Notes: generated by a model from the letters alone, not told the origin. A DNA stretch of 64,000 bases from Nocardioides sp. YR527 (GCF_900101045.1 NZ_FNFN01000001.1:372001-436000); one strand, 5' to 3'; positions 42,862-52,682 are shown, counted from the first letter of the stretch. Numbers and translations: made by a program.

Positions 42862-43662
42862 TCAGTCGGTCCACCTGAGCGAGCTCGCGAGCGCCTCGAG
42901 CTCGGCGTCGGTGGTGCCCTCCCCGCTCTGGACGCTGATGAAGATGTCGCCGTGGAGCGGGGTGATGTAGGACCCCGAGCGGGGGCCGGCCTTGTCGCCG
43001 CTCTTGCTCCAGTCCGGGTAGTCCTCCGCCGGGCGGATCACCAGGCCGGCCACACCGCCGTCCTCGGACGTGCAGGATGCCTTGTCGTCGATCAGGTACC
43101 ACTCGCACGTCCAACCGGGTGGCTGCGCGACGGGAACCTCGTCGACGAGCCCTACGCGCGCGCCTTGGGTGGCGATCGTGACGCCGGGATAGTCCTCGAG
43201 GAGCGTGTCGTTGCTCCATTTCTGCTCGACCGCGCCGGCCGGTCCGGACAGGACGATGGTGAAGCCGGTCCCGGCGCCCGGGCGAGCGCTGGCGGTCTGG
43301 ATGGTGATGTCCATCGTCTTGGCCTCGTCGTTGGTGACGACCTGTCCGGTGACCCCGTCGCCGAGGTCGAGGCTCTGCCCTGAGGCGAGGGGTGCCGTCG
43401 AAGCCGACGCCGACGGTGCGCCGGCAGCGCCGAGGGGAGCCTGGTCGACCGCGGTGGTGGTCAGGAGCTGAGAGAGCCCCAGCCCACCTGTGGTGAATGC
43501 GCCGACGGCCGCAGCGGCGCCGACGGTCACGGTGATGCGCCGGCGGCGCCGGATGCGTGAGCCCGCGCTGATCGCGCCGGCCGAGATCCGGGCGTAGTCG
43601 GGGTGCTGGTCGGCGACACGCTCGTGCAGTGCCGTACGGAAGGTGTTCTCCGGGTCGTTCAT
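42862..43662 (-). CDS. membrane protein coupled to an ECF sigma factor (probable anti-sigma or sigma-linked protein)
   Basis: A 266-residue protein with a cytosolic N terminus (MNDPENTFRTALHERVADQHPDYARISAGAI), a basic RIRRRRR patch and one membrane segment at about 42-65, followed by an extracytoplasmic domain of Ser/Ala-rich linker and a beta-rich region (GTGFTIVLSGPAG, CEWYLIDDKASC). The Zn-binding HxxxCxxC motif of classic anti-sigma factors is missing. The ATG at 43662 overlaps the sigma gene stop by four bases, and this coupling is the main evidence for an anti-sigma role. Confidence 0.75.
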   Translation of the reverse strand: MNDPENTFRTALHERVADQHPDYARISAGAISAGSRIRRRRRITVTVGAAAAVGAFTTGGLGLSQLLTTTAVDQAPLGAAGAPSASASTAPLASGQSLDLGDGVTGQVVTNDEAKTMDITIQTASARPGAGTGFTIVLSGPAGAVEQKWSNDTLLEDYPGVTIATQGARVGLVDEVPVAQPPGWTCEWYLIDDKASCTSEDGGVAGLVIRPAEDYPDWSKSGDKAGPRSGSYITPLHGDIFISVQSGEGTTDAELEALASSLRWTD

Positions 43663-44174
43663 CGGGTGGTCCTCTCCGGGAAGATGTCCGCGACCAGCGG
43701 GCGCAGCCGTTCCAGGGCACGCTTCGAGCGGGTGCGGACCGCCGTCTCGGTCAGTCCGAGATCGGCAGCGGTCTGGGACACGGATCGGTCCTCCCAATAG
43801 CGTGCGACGAGCACGGCCCGGTCGGTCGGCGACAGCCGCTGGAGGGCGGCAAGCAGGTCGATCCGGGCGCTGGGGTCGGCATCGCTGCCCGGATCGTCCG
43901 GCAGCGTGGAGGTCGGCATCTCGGCGTTGCGCCGGAGCCGTCGGTGGGAGATGAATCCGTTGAGGAGCACACGTCGCGCGTAGGCCGCCGGGTTGTCCGC
44001 CCTGCTGACTCGCCGCCAGGAGGCGAAGACCCGGGCGTACGTCGTCTGGGTCAGGTCCTCGGCCAGGTGATGGTCACCTGTCAGCAGCAGCGCGGTGCGG
44101 TAGAGGGCGCCGCCCGTCGCGTGGACGAAGTCGGCGAACTCCTCGGCGGGGGTGCTCGCGGTCGATGTGCTCAC
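43659..44174 (-). CDS. ECF sigma factor (SigE/SigM-like)
   Basis: A 171-residue sigma-70 family regulator. Region 2 is ALYRTALLLTGDHHLAEDLTQTTYARVFASW (about 22-52), and region 4 is LSPTDRAVLVARYWEDRSVSQTAADLGLTETAVRTRSKRALERL (about 115-158). The GTG start at 44174 has GAGAGG just upstream. A further in-frame ATG lies 30 bases upstream. It belongs to the SigE-type ECF group widespread in actinobacteria. The coupled membrane protein downstream probably controls it. The gene is convergent with rsmB and divergent from the LigD-like gene. Confidence 0.92.
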   Translation of the reverse strand: MSTSTASTPAEEFADFVHATGGALYRTALLLTGDHHLAEDLTQTTYARVFASWRRVSRADNPAAYARRVLLNGFISHRRLRRNAEMPTSTLPDDPGSDADPSARIDLLAALQRLSPTDRAVLVARYWEDRSVSQTAADLGLTETAVRTRSKRALERLRPLVADIFPERTTR

Positions 44175-44264
44175 AACCTCTCGACGCCTCGGCCTGAGGT
44201 CCACGTGACACCCCCGTGCGGATTCGGATGAGCGAGTTTCGGGTCACCGCATCATCGCAGCGCC

Positions 44265-44270
44265 TACGCT
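44265..44270 (+). promoter_or_regulatory. -10 element, probable leaderless promoter
   Basis: TACGCT ends 7 bases before the ATG at 44278. Confidence 0.5.
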
Positions 44271-44277
44271 GGCGAGC

Positions 44278-45246
44278 ATGGCCAAGTCATCCCCGTCGGT
44301 CGAGATCGAGGTGGACAACCGCGTCGTCCGGATCTCCAACCCGGACCGGGTCTACTTCCCTGAGACCGGGGCGACGAAGCTCGACGTGGCGCAGTACTAC
44401 CTCGCCGTCGGCCCCGGCATCGTCAACGCGCTGTGGGAGCGGCCGTGCATGCTGCACCGGTTCCCCAAGGGCCTGGCCGGGCCGAAGGTGCACCAGAAGC
44501 GGCTGCCGCAGGGGGCTCCCGACTGGATCGAGACCGTACGCCTCTACTTCCCGCGCTGGGGCCGCACAGCGGACGAGCTCTGCGTGACCGAGCTCGGTGC
44601 GGTGATCTGGGCAGTGCAGATGTCGACGGTCGAGTTCCACCCCTGGAACAGCCGCCGCGAGGACACCGAGAAGCCCGACGAGTGGCGTATCGACCTCGAT
44701 CCCGGTCCGGCGTGCCCGTTCTCGACCGTGCAGACAGTGGCAGGAGTCGTACGCGAGCTCCTCGACGAGCTCGGCGCGGTCGGCTACCCGAAGACGAGCG
44801 GTGGCTCCGGGATGCACGTCTATGTCCGGATCCCGGCCGAGCACGGGTTCGCTGACGTACGCCGCGCCGCGCACGCGTTCGCCCGGGAGGTCGAGCGCCG
44901 GGCACCGAAGCTCGTCACCACCGCCTGGTGGCGCAAGGATCGCGACCCGGCGCAGCTCTTCGTCGACTACAACCAGAACACTCGAGATCACACGATCGCC
45001 TGTGCCTACTCGATCCGCGGCGTCGCCGACGGCCGGGTCTCCACCCCGATCACCTGGGAGGAGACCAAGGACGTCGACCCACGTGAGTTCACGATGCGTA
45101 CGGTGCCGGCACGGTTCGCGGAGATCGGCGACCTGCACGCCGACATCGACGACCATCCGTTCTCGATCCAGCCGCTGCTCGAGTGGGCCGACAGGGACGA
45201 GCGCGACGGCGCCGAGACACCACCCGAGCCCGACGACGCCGGGTGA
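44278..45246 (+). CDS. LigD-type polymerase/primase domain protein
   Basis: A 322-residue stand-alone archaeo-eukaryotic primase-like polymerase, homologous to the Pol domain of LigD in bacterial non-homologous end joining. Visible motifs: ISNPDRVYFPETGATKLDVA (start of the domain), FHPWNSR, the catalytic RIDLDPGP (two Asp, about 139-146), SGGSGMHVYVRI (about 178-189), LFVDYNQN with the third metal Asp, and YSIRGVADGRVSTPITW. No Ku or ligase gene is near. The acidic C-terminal tail lacks other domains. Confidence 0.92.
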   Translation: MAKSSPSVEIEVDNRVVRISNPDRVYFPETGATKLDVAQYYLAVGPGIVNALWERPCMLHRFPKGLAGPKVHQKRLPQGAPDWIETVRLYFPRWGRTADELCVTELGAVIWAVQMSTVEFHPWNSRREDTEKPDEWRIDLDPGPACPFSTVQTVAGVVRELLDELGAVGYPKTSGGSGMHVYVRIPAEHGFADVRRAAHAFAREVERRAPKLVTTAWWRKDRDPAQLFVDYNQNTRDHTIACAYSIRGVADGRVSTPITWEETKDVDPREFTMRTVPARFAEIGDLHADIDDHPFSIQPLLEWADRDERDGAETPPEPDDAG

Positions 45247-45249
45247 GCC

Positions 45250-47469
45250 TCACCAGACCTCGAGGCGCTCGCCCAGGGTGCGCCCGAGCTCCTGGGAGTA
45301 GGTCGCGGTGAGGTGGTGGCCGTCGCGATGGGTGATCGTGTCGCCCACGACGGTGGTGCAGACGCCGACGCTGTCGCAGAACATGTCGTCGAGGTCGACG
45401 GTCTCGACGCGCGCCGCCTTGGCCGCCTGCATCTGCAGGTCGGCGCCGTCCTGCTGGCTCTCGAGCGGCTTGTAGGTGCAGGGCGAGAGCGTCTTGTTGC
45501 TGCTCAGGCAGGTGGCCGGGTCGAACTCGAGCGCCGGTACGTCACGCAGCCACACCGTGCGCTCGGCGGCGGGCTTCACCTGGGCCAGCAGGCGCTGGTA
45601 GCCGCGATAGACGGCGCGGCGTACGTCCTCGCGGTCGGTGTGCCGGCCCGAGGAGTCGTGGTAGGCGGCGCTGATCGGGCGCGAGGAGATCAGCAGCAGG
45701 TCGGGGCGGAGCTTCTTGACCGAGGAGAGCATGAAGTCGTGGAAGTCGTCGCACGACGTCATCGGCTCGGTGCTGTCGATCTTGTCGGGGGTGACCAGCG
45801 AGACGGTGCACTGGGGCATCGCCAGCATGTAGGCGCGGTAGCCGGAGCGTTCGGCGATCTCCTCGACCGCGGGCGTCCAGTGGCGGGCGTGGGAGTCGCC
45901 GATGACCACGATCGTCTTCTCGGCGTCGGCGTCACCACGAGGGCACAGCTTGCGTACCTTCGTCGAGTAGTAGTTGCACTCGCCGACCGACTCCACGTCG
46001 TCGGAGAGGTTGGTGAGGCCCGGCTTCAGGTTGGTCGGGATCGCCTGGTTCTTGCGGGCCGCGAGCACCGAGGCTCTCACCAGCGCGGGGAGGGCGTCGG
46101 GCTCCTGCGGCTCGGCGGCGGGCGGTGCGGCGCTCGACGCGGGTCGGTCGGGTTGCTTGGACGGTCCCGAAGAGGCGGAGGAATCGGCCTCGGCCAGCGT
46201 GATCGCCGGCTCGTAGCCGTCGCGGGCGGTCCCGGTGGCGTAGGTGTTGGCGCCGAAGCAGGTCACCGCGACCAGGGTGATGCTCAGCGGGTAGAGCGCC
46301 ACCGGGCCCAGCGTGGCGGCCCGACCGAACGCCGGGCGGCGCCAGATGATGCCGCGCCGGAACGGTTCCTCGACGAAGTGGTAGGAGAGCCCCGACAGGC
46401 CGAGCGCGAGGGCGACGAGGAGCACCTGCTCCCACCAGCGCAGCTCGCGGCCCAGCTGCAGCTCGGCGAGGACCAGCACCGGGAAGTGCCACAGGTAGAG
46501 CGAGTAGGACCAGTTGCCGACGACCTGCAGAGGCGGCACCGACAGCAGCCGGCCGACCACCGTCGGGCCGTGCCACAGCGTGCCGGCCACGATGATGAAC
46601 ACGCTGCCGAGCACCGGCACCAGTGCCGGGGTGCCGGGGAACGGGGTCGCGTCGTTGAACTGCAGGCAGGCGCACACGATGAAGAACATCCCGAACGCCG
46701 AGAGCACCTGCGCCCGCCAGCGCGCGGTGGCGTCCTGCGGCCCGTCGTCGCGGAACGCGATCGCCGCGATCGCGCCCAGGCCGAGCTCCCAGGCGCGGGT
46801 GAACGGCGAGAAGTACGCCGCCTCCGGGCTGGTCCGGGTCAGCACCGCCGAGGCCAGCAGCGATGCCACGATGACGGCGCCGAGAGCGATGACCAGCACG
46901 CGCCTGCGCCGACGTTGGTCGGGCTTGGCGGTGCCCTCCGTCGTGGTGCTCCGGCCGCGGCGCCTCATCGCCCACAGGCAGCCCAGGATCATCAGAGGCC
47001 AGACCAGGTAGAACTGCTCCTCGACCGCGAGGGACCAGAAGTGCTGCAGCGGCGAGGGCGGCAGCGCCGCCGAGAAGTAGTCGGTCTCCAGCGACGCGAA
47101 CCGGAAGTTGGCGGCGAACGCCGCCGACCACAGCGCGTCGAGGGCGATCTCGCGGGTGCGTACGAAGCCGAGGAAGAGCGCTGCGTAGACGACGGTCGCG
47201 AGCAGCACCAGCGTGGCCGCCGGCAGGATCCGGCGGGCCCGGCGCGCGTAGAAGCCGAGCAGGCTGACCCTGCCCTCGGTGCGTACCTGCCGCATGAGCT
47301 GCTGGGTGATCAGGAAGCCCGAGATCGCGAAGAAGACGTCGACGCCGACGAAACCGCCGGTCAGCGACCCGAAGCCGACGTGCAGCGCGACGACCGCGAG
47401 CACCGCGATCGCACGGAGGCCCTGGATGTCGGGACGATGCCGAGACGGGGTGGGGCCTGTCGACTCCAC
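45250..47469 (-). CDS. acyltransferase-3 (OafA/YrhL) / SGNH protein
   Basis: A 739-residue membrane protein that O-acylates an envelope glycan. The N-terminal acyltransferase-3 domain has about ten membrane segments starting with RPDIQGLRAIAVLAVVALHVG (the catalytic His region) and GVDVFFAISGFLIT. The C-terminal extracytoplasmic SGNH domain has VIGDSHARHWT (about residue 520, catalytic Ser) and DGHHLTATY (about 715, catalytic Asp/His). The start is chosen at GTG 47469, 11 bases after GGGAGG. The GTG at 47481 would sit on the ribosome site itself. The exact acceptor (peptidoglycan, arabinogalactan-like or teichoic polymer) is unknown. A lone gene on this strand. Confidence 0.92.
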   Translation of the reverse strand: MESTGPTPSRHRPDIQGLRAIAVLAVVALHVGFGSLTGGFVGVDVFFAISGFLITQQLMRQVRTEGRVSLLGFYARRARRILPAATLVLLATVVYAALFLGFVRTREIALDALWSAAFAANFRFASLETDYFSAALPPSPLQHFWSLAVEEQFYLVWPLMILGCLWAMRRRGRSTTTEGTAKPDQRRRRRVLVIALGAVIVASLLASAVLTRTSPEAAYFSPFTRAWELGLGAIAAIAFRDDGPQDATARWRAQVLSAFGMFFIVCACLQFNDATPFPGTPALVPVLGSVFIIVAGTLWHGPTVVGRLLSVPPLQVVGNWSYSLYLWHFPVLVLAELQLGRELRWWEQVLLVALALGLSGLSYHFVEEPFRRGIIWRRPAFGRAATLGPVALYPLSITLVAVTCFGANTYATGTARDGYEPAITLAEADSSASSGPSKQPDRPASSAAPPAAEPQEPDALPALVRASVLAARKNQAIPTNLKPGLTNLSDDVESVGECNYYSTKVRKLCPRGDADAEKTIVVIGDSHARHWTPAVEEIAERSGYRAYMLAMPQCTVSLVTPDKIDSTEPMTSCDDFHDFMLSSVKKLRPDLLLISSRPISAAYHDSSGRHTDREDVRRAVYRGYQRLLAQVKPAAERTVWLRDVPALEFDPATCLSSNKTLSPCTYKPLESQQDGADLQMQAAKAARVETVDLDDMFCDSVGVCTTVVGDTITHRDGHHLTATYSQELGRTLGERLEVW

Positions 47470-47556
47470 GAGCAGCCGCACCTCCCTCAGCCAAGCGCAC
47501 TCGTCACATTCGTCGCGACGATAACTCTCGTAACCGGCCGATCCTGGTAGACGCGC

Positions 47557-48447
47557 CTAGTCCAGGTCGAGGTCGTCACCTGCTGCGACGGGTCCCGGCG
47601 TCGCCGGAAGTGGGGGAGGAGTGCCACCGAAGGCGGGGCACAGCGGCTTGTGGGCGCACCATCCGCACAGCTTTCCCGGGTTCGGCTGCCACTCGCCGGT
47701 CTCCTGGGCGGTGCGGATGGCCCGCCAGATCGCCTCGGCCTTGCGCTCGGTCGCGAGCAGGTCGGCCTCGTCGGGCACGTAGCGCAGGATGTCGCCGGAG
47801 CCGAGGTAGACCAGCTGCAGCATCGCCGGCACCACGCCCCGCGTCCGCCAGATCACCAGGGCGTAGAACTTGAGCTGGAACAGCGCCTTCGCCTCGTACG
47901 CCTCGCTGGGGATCTTCGAGGTCTTGTAGTCGACCACCCGGATCCGGCCGTCGGCGGCCACGTCGACACGGTCGATGAACCCGCGCAGCAGCAGCTTGGA
48001 GTCGAGCAGCGCCTCGACGTAGTGCTCGCGCTCGGCGGGTTCCAGACGGCGCGGGTCCTCCAGGTCGAAGTAGCGCCGCAGCACCTGCCGGCACGACTCC
48101 AGCCAGCCCTCCTCCGCCTCGTCGGCCCCGTCGGCCTCGGAGGTGAACAGCGTCGCCAGGGCCGGGTCGAGGCTGCGTACGTCCTCCCATGCCTGCTCCA
48201 CCATCGACCTCGCCTGCCGCGGAGTGCGCTCGGGAGCGGGCAGGTCGAAGAGGTCCTCGAGCACCTTGTGCACCACGGTCCCGCGCGCGGCCGCCTCCGA
48301 GGGTGGCTCGGGGAGTTGGTCGACGGTGCGGAACCGGTAGAGCAGCGGGCACGAGGTGAAGTCGCTCGCGCGGCTCGGGGAGAGCGACCCCAGCACGTTG
48401 ACGCCGTCGACCGGGGTCGACAGCGATTCGGCGGGTGAGGTGCTCAT
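47557..48447 (-). CDS. RecB-family PD-(D/E)XK exonuclease with predicted Fe-S cluster
   Basis: A 296-residue nuclease domain of the RecB/Cas4/AddB type. Motifs in order: LSPSRASDFTSCPLLYRFR (QhXXY-like start with Cys), GTVVHKVLEDLF, LLRGFIDRVD (catalytic Asp), RVVDYKTSK (catalytic Asp/Lys), LQLVYLGSGD and the C-terminal CGWCAHKPLCPAFG. The Cys in TSCP plus CGWC...C form the known 4Fe-4S set. ATG at 48447 is chosen. ATG at 48477 is in frame and also possible. It is a regular neighbour of the Pup-proteasome genes in actinobacteria. Confidence 0.92.
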   Translation of the reverse strand: MSTSPAESLSTPVDGVNVLGSLSPSRASDFTSCPLLYRFRTVDQLPEPPSEAAARGTVVHKVLEDLFDLPAPERTPRQARSMVEQAWEDVRSLDPALATLFTSEADGADEAEEGWLESCRQVLRRYFDLEDPRRLEPAEREHYVEALLDSKLLLRGFIDRVDVAADGRIRVVDYKTSKIPSEAYEAKALFQLKFYALVIWRTRGVVPAMLQLVYLGSGDILRYVPDEADLLATERKAEAIWRAIRTAQETGEWQPNPGKLCGWCAHKPLCPAFGGTPPPLPATPGPVAAGDDLDLD

Positions 48448-48512
48448 GACCTCGACACTATTGGCAAGCACCGACATCTCGGGTCGCCACCACCTGACAA
48501 CCGCTGCTCAAG

Positions 48513-48518
48513 TACGCT
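48513..48518 (+). promoter_or_regulatory. -10 element, probable leaderless promoter
   Basis: TACGCT ends 6 bases before the GTG at 48525. Confidence 0.5.
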
Positions 48519-48524
48519 CGGAAT

Positions 48525-49721
48525 GTGGCAGACCCTGACCCACGCCCCGGCGGCGACAAGCCGGTCGAAGAGGCGGAGCCCACCTCCCGAGTCCCGGGCA
48601 CGATCAAGGTCGGCTCCGTCGCCGGTAGCGACGTCCTGGTGACGCCGTCCTGGTTCCTCATCGCGGCGCTGATCGCCTGGCTGATGGCGCCCCAGATCGA
48701 TGCCGTGGAGCCCGGCCTGGGCTGGTTGAGGTACGTCGCCGGCTTCGCCTTCGCGATCGTCCTTTACGGCGCGGTGCTGCTGCACGAGGCGGCGCACGCG
48801 ATCGTCGCCAAGCGGCTCGGCTACCCCGTGGGTGTGATCATGCTCCACTTCCTCGGCGGTGCCACCTCCGTGGAGAAGGAGGCGAAGCGGCCTCGGGACG
48901 AGTTCTGGATCGCGGTCGTGGGCCCGCTGGTCTCGCTGGGGGTCGCGGCGGCCGCCTTCGGCGTCTCCGTGGTCGCCTTCGGCACCCCGTTCCGCACCAC
49001 GTCCGACGGCCTGATCGGCCTGATCGTCTCCGGCCTGTGGATCACCAACCTGTTCGTCGGCGTGCTCAACCTCGTCCCCGGCCTGCCCCTTGACGGGGGG
49101 CGCGTGTTCAAGGCGGCCGTGTGGGGTGTGACCGGCAACATCAACCGCGGCAACATCGTCGCCGGGTGGGCCGGCCGCGTCCTTGCGGTCGTCGTGCTGC
49201 TGTGGCCCTTCATCCAGGGTCAGATCCTCGGTGTCCAGCCCGACCTCACCGACTACGTACTCGCCGTCATCATCGGCGTCTTCCTCTGGAGCGGCGCCTC
49301 CGCGGCGATCATGTCGGGGAGGGCGCGCATGCGGCTCCCGCTCCTCGTCGCCCGCGACCTGGCCCGCCGCACCCTGGCCGTCCCCGCCGATCTACCGCTC
49401 GCCGAGGCCGTACGTCGTGCCCAGGAGGCCGAGGCCGGCAGCATCGTCACGGTGAGCAGCGGTGGCGTGCCGATCGGTCTCGTCCACGAGGGCGCGCTGC
49501 TGGCGACCCCGGAGGATCGTCGTCCCTGGATGGCCACCTCGACGGTCACCCGTCAGCTCGAGGACGGCCTCACCCTCCCGGCCGACATCGACGGGGAGTC
49601 CCTGGTCAAGGCGATCTCCAAGACCCCGGCGCCCGAATACCTCCTGGTCGAGCCCGACGGCTCGATCTACGGCGTACTGGTCACCTCCGACGTCGACGCG
49701 GCCTTCCGCGCGGGAGCCTGA
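48525..49721 (+). CDS. M50 family site-2-type metalloprotease with CBS pair
   Basis: A 398-residue intramembrane protease. The zinc motif HEAAH lies in ...VLLHEAAHAIVAKRLG at about residue 87-91, and the second metal site is NLVPGLPLDGGRV (about 187-199). About five membrane segments span residues 38-265, followed by two CBS-like repeats (about 285-395) that may bind nucleotides. The N terminus is Pro/Glu-rich and cytosolic. The substrate is unknown. This gene type precedes trmI and mpa in most actinobacterial Pup loci. Confidence 0.9.
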   Translation: MADPDPRPGGDKPVEEAEPTSRVPGTIKVGSVAGSDVLVTPSWFLIAALIAWLMAPQIDAVEPGLGWLRYVAGFAFAIVLYGAVLLHEAAHAIVAKRLGYPVGVIMLHFLGGATSVEKEAKRPRDEFWIAVVGPLVSLGVAAAAFGVSVVAFGTPFRTTSDGLIGLIVSGLWITNLFVGVLNLVPGLPLDGGRVFKAAVWGVTGNINRGNIVAGWAGRVLAVVVLLWPFIQGQILGVQPDLTDYVLAVIIGVFLWSGASAAIMSGRARMRLPLLVARDLARRTLAVPADLPLAEAVRRAQEAEAGSIVTVSSGGVPIGLVHEGALLATPEDRRPWMATSTVTRQLEDGLTLPADIDGESLVKAISKTPAPEYLLVEPDGSIYGVLVTSDVDAAFRAGA

Positions 49722-49754
49722 GCCGCGGTTTGCCGGGTTGGCCCGGGAAACGGG

Positions 49755-49760
49755 TAGCCT
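49755..49760 (+). promoter_or_regulatory. -10 element, probable leaderless promoter
   Basis: TAGCCT ends 6 bases before the GTG at 49767. Confidence 0.5.
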
Positions 49761-49766
49761 CGGCGG

Positions 49767-50756
49767 GTGTCAAGCGCTGATATCCCAGACATCCCGGCCG
49801 AGGCCCGAGCGGGCGTGCACCGCGGGCCACTTCGTGAGGGCGAGTGGGTGCGGCTGACCGACACCAAGGGTCGCCGCCACAACTTCGAGCTCGTCGCCGG
49901 CAAGCGCTTCTTCTCCAACAAGGGCCACATCGATCACGACGAGCTGATCGGCCGCGAGGAGGGCTTCACGGTCACCGCCTCGACGGGCGGCGAGTACCTG
50001 GTCTTCCGCCCGCTCCTGTCGGAGTTCGTGGTCTCGATGCCGCGCGGCGCAGCGGTGGTCTACCCCAAGGACGCCGCCCAGATCGTCGCCATGGCCGACA
50101 TCTTCCCGGGTGCCTCCGTGGTTGAGGCCGGGGTCGGATCCGGCGCCCTGACCTGCTCGCTGCTGCGTGCGGTGGGCCCGTTCGGCACGGTCACCTCCTT
50201 CGAGCGTCGCGAGGAGTTCGCCGAGGTCGCCCGCAAGAACGTCGACCAGTTCTTCGGTACGCCGGCGGGGGAGTCCCACCCGAGCTGGTCGCTCAACCTG
50301 GGCGATCTCCAGGAGGAGCTCCCGCGCCAGCAGATCCGCTGCGACCGGCTGATCCTCGACATGCTCGCTCCGTGGGAGTGCGTCGACGCGGCTGCCGAGG
50401 CGCTCTACCCCGGTGGCATGGTCTGCGCCTACGTCGCGACCACCACCCAGCTGTCCCGCTTCGTCGAGACGGTCCGCGCCCACGGCGGGTTCACCGAGCC
50501 GCAGGCCTGGGAGTCGCTGGTGCGCGACTGGCACGTCGAGGGTCTCGCGGTGCGTCCGGGCCACAAGATGATCGGCCACACCGCCTTCCTCGTCACGGCC
50601 AGGAAGCTGGCGCCGGGCGAGCGTGCGCCGCGCAAGACGCGTCGACCTGCCCCCGGGGCGTACGGGCCTGACTACACCGGCCCGCGCCCGGCCGACATGC
50701 CGGTTCCCGAGCCGGTCGCGGAGATCCTGCCCGAGGATGGCGCCGAGGTGGACTGA
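49767..50756 (+). CDS. trmI: tRNA (adenine-58-N1) methyltransferase TrmI
   Basis: Methylates A58 in the T loop of tRNA, as a homotetramer in known bacterial members. The 329-residue protein has a small N-terminal beta domain (WVRLTDTKGRRHNFELVAGK), motif I VVEAGVGSGALTCSLLRAVG (about 113-132), LILDMLAPWECVDAA and a C-terminal GHTAFLVTARKLAPGE, followed by a Pro/Arg-rich and acidic tail of about 50 residues. It starts at GTG with a leaderless-type hexamer. mpa begins 150 bases downstream. Confidence 0.95.
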   Translation: MSSADIPDIPAEARAGVHRGPLREGEWVRLTDTKGRRHNFELVAGKRFFSNKGHIDHDELIGREEGFTVTASTGGEYLVFRPLLSEFVVSMPRGAAVVYPKDAAQIVAMADIFPGASVVEAGVGSGALTCSLLRAVGPFGTVTSFERREEFAEVARKNVDQFFGTPAGESHPSWSLNLGDLQEELPRQQIRCDRLILDMLAPWECVDAAAEALYPGGMVCAYVATTTQLSRFVETVRAHGGFTEPQAWESLVRDWHVEGLAVRPGHKMIGHTAFLVTARKLAPGERAPRKTRRPAPGAYGPDYTGPRPADMPVPEPVAEILPEDGAEVD

Positions 50757-50905
50757 GTCCGCTCCGCAACGGCGCACATCTTCCGGTGTGCCACGGGTCG
50801 ACACGAACGTGGCCGCTGTCGACGAATAGTGTCCAACACCGGTAAATCCTTCTCCTCTCCTGCCCCTCTCCCTTGTAGGGTCGAAGCAGTAGAGGAGGTG
50901 TGCTG

Positions 50906-52669
50906 ATGTCGACATCCGACGGATTCCATTCCGAGGGGCGCAGCCCCGAGGAGCTCGAGAGTCATGTCCGTTTCCTCGAAGCTGAGGTGACCGACCTGCG
51001 GCACAGACTGACCGAGATGCCCGGATCTTCGCGTGGCCTGGAGGCGCGGCTCGCCGACGCGCAGCGCTCCCTGGCCGCCGTTACGTCGCAGAACGAGCGA
51101 CTCACCGTGACGCTTCGGGATGCCCGAGACCAGATCATCAAGCTCAAGGAGGAGGTCGACCGGCTGGCACAGCCGCCAGCAGGCTTCGGCACCTTCATCG
51201 AGCGCAACGAGGACGACTCGATCGATGTCTTCACCGGCGGGCGCAAGCTCCGGGTGACCGCATCGCCCAACGTCGACCTCGACGAGCTGCGCTATGGCCA
51301 GGAGGTCATGCTCAACGAGGCGCTGAACGTCGTGGCCGCGATGGAGTTCGAGAAGGTCGGCGAGGTGGTGATGTTCAAGGAGCTGCTCGCCGACGGTGAG
51401 CGCGCCCTGGTGATCGCCAATGCCGACGAGGAACGGGTCGTACGTCTCGCCGAGCCGCTCCTGCAGGACGCCATCCGCGCCGGTGACTCGTTGCTGCTCG
51501 AACCACGGTCGGGCTATGTCTACGAGAAGGTGCCGAAGTCCGAGGTCGAGGAGCTCGTCCTGGAGGAGGTGCCCGACATCTCGTATGAGTCGATCGGTGG
51601 CCTCGCCGGCCAGATCGAGCAGATCCAGGACGCGGTCGAGCTGCCGTACCTCTACCCCGACCTCTTCATCGAGCACCAGCTCAAGCCACCCAAGGGCGTG
51701 CTGCTCTACGGTCCTCCGGGCTGTGGCAAGACCCTGATCGCGAAGGCTGTCGCCAACAGCCTCGCGAAGAAGGTCGCCGCGAAGACGGGAGCGGACGGCA
51801 AGTCCTACTTCCTCAACATCAAGGGCCCCGAGCTCCTCAACAAGTACGTCGGCGAGACCGAGCGCCACATCCGCCTGGTCTTCCAGCGGGCTCGTGAGAA
51901 GGCCGCGGCCGGCACCCCGGTGATCGTCTTCTTCGACGAGATGGACTCGCTGTTCCGCACCCGTGGCACCGGTGTCTCCTCCGACGTGGAGAACACCATC
52001 GTTCCGCAGCTCCTCTCCGAGATCGACGGCGTCGAGGCTCTGGAGAACGTGCTGGTGATCGGTGCCTCCAACCGTGAGGACATGATCGACCCGGCGATCC
52101 TGCGTCCGGGCCGTCTGGACGTGAAGATCAAGATCGAGCGTCCCGACGCCGAGGGTGCTCGTGACATCTTCTCGAAGTACCTGGTCCCCGACCTGCCGCT
52201 GCACCCGACCGACGTGGGCGAGTTCAACGGCGACAAGCAGGCCACCGTCGACGAGCTGATCCGTACGGTCGTCGAGCGGATGTACACGGAGTCCGAGGAG
52301 AACCGCTTCCTGGAGGTCACCTACGCCAACGGTGACAAGGAGATCCTCTACTTCAAGGACTTCAACTCCGGCGCGATGATCCAGAACATCGTCGACCGGG
52401 CCAAGAAGATGGCCATCAAGTCCTTCCTGGACTCCGGCGAGGACTCCGGCCAGAAGGGTCTGCGGGTGCAGCACCTGCTCCAGGCCTGCGTGGACGAGTT
52501 CAAGGAGAACGAGGACCTCCCCAACACCACCAACCCCGACGACTGGGCCCGCATCTCCGGCAAGAAGGGCGAGCGGATCGTCTTCATCCGCACGCTCATC
52601 ACCGGCAAGCAGGGCACCGAGCCCGGCCGTTCGATCGAGCAGGTCTCCAACACGGGTCAGTACCTGTAG
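50906..52669 (+). CDS. mpa: proteasome-associated AAA ATPase Mpa/ARC
   Basis: Hexameric unfoldase that recognises pupylated proteins and feeds them to the 20S proteasome. The 587-residue protein has an N-terminal coiled coil that binds Pup (about 14-80), two OB folds (about 85-225), one AAA domain with Walker A GPPGCGKT, Walker [11 protein letters not shown] and the sensor SNRED, and the C-terminal GQYL docking motif for the proteasome ring. The ATG at 50906 is chosen because AGGAGG is 7 bases upstream. GTG at 50900 is too close to it. A strong convergent terminator follows. Confidence 0.97.
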   Translation: MSTSDGFHSEGRSPEELESHVRFLEAEVTDLRHRLTEMPGSSRGLEARLADAQRSLAAVTSQNERLTVTLRDARDQIIKLKEEVDRLAQPPAGFGTFIERNEDDSIDVFTGGRKLRVTASPNVDLDELRYGQEVMLNEALNVVAAMEFEKVGEVVMFKELLADGERALVIANADEERVVRLAEPLLQDAIRAGDSLLLEPRSGYVYEKVPKSEVEELVLEEVPDISYESIGGLAGQIEQIQDAVELPYLYPDLFIEHQLKPPKGVLLYGPPGCGKTLIAKAVANSLAKKVAAKTGADGKSYFLNIKGPELLNKYVGETERHIRLVFQRAREKAAAGTPVIVFFDEMDSLFRTRGTGVSSDVENTIVPQLLSEIDGVEALENVLVIGASNREDMIDPAILRPGRLDVKIKIERPDAEGARDIFSKYLVPDLPLHPTDVGEFNGDKQATVDELIRTVVERMYTESEENRFLEVTYANGDKEILYFKDFNSGAMIQNIVDRAKKMAIKSFLDSGEDSGQKGLRVQHLLQACVDEFKENEDLPNTTNPDDWARISGKKGERIVFIRTLITGKQGTEPGRSIEQVSNTGQYL

Positions 52670-52682
52670 CAGAGCCTGACGA

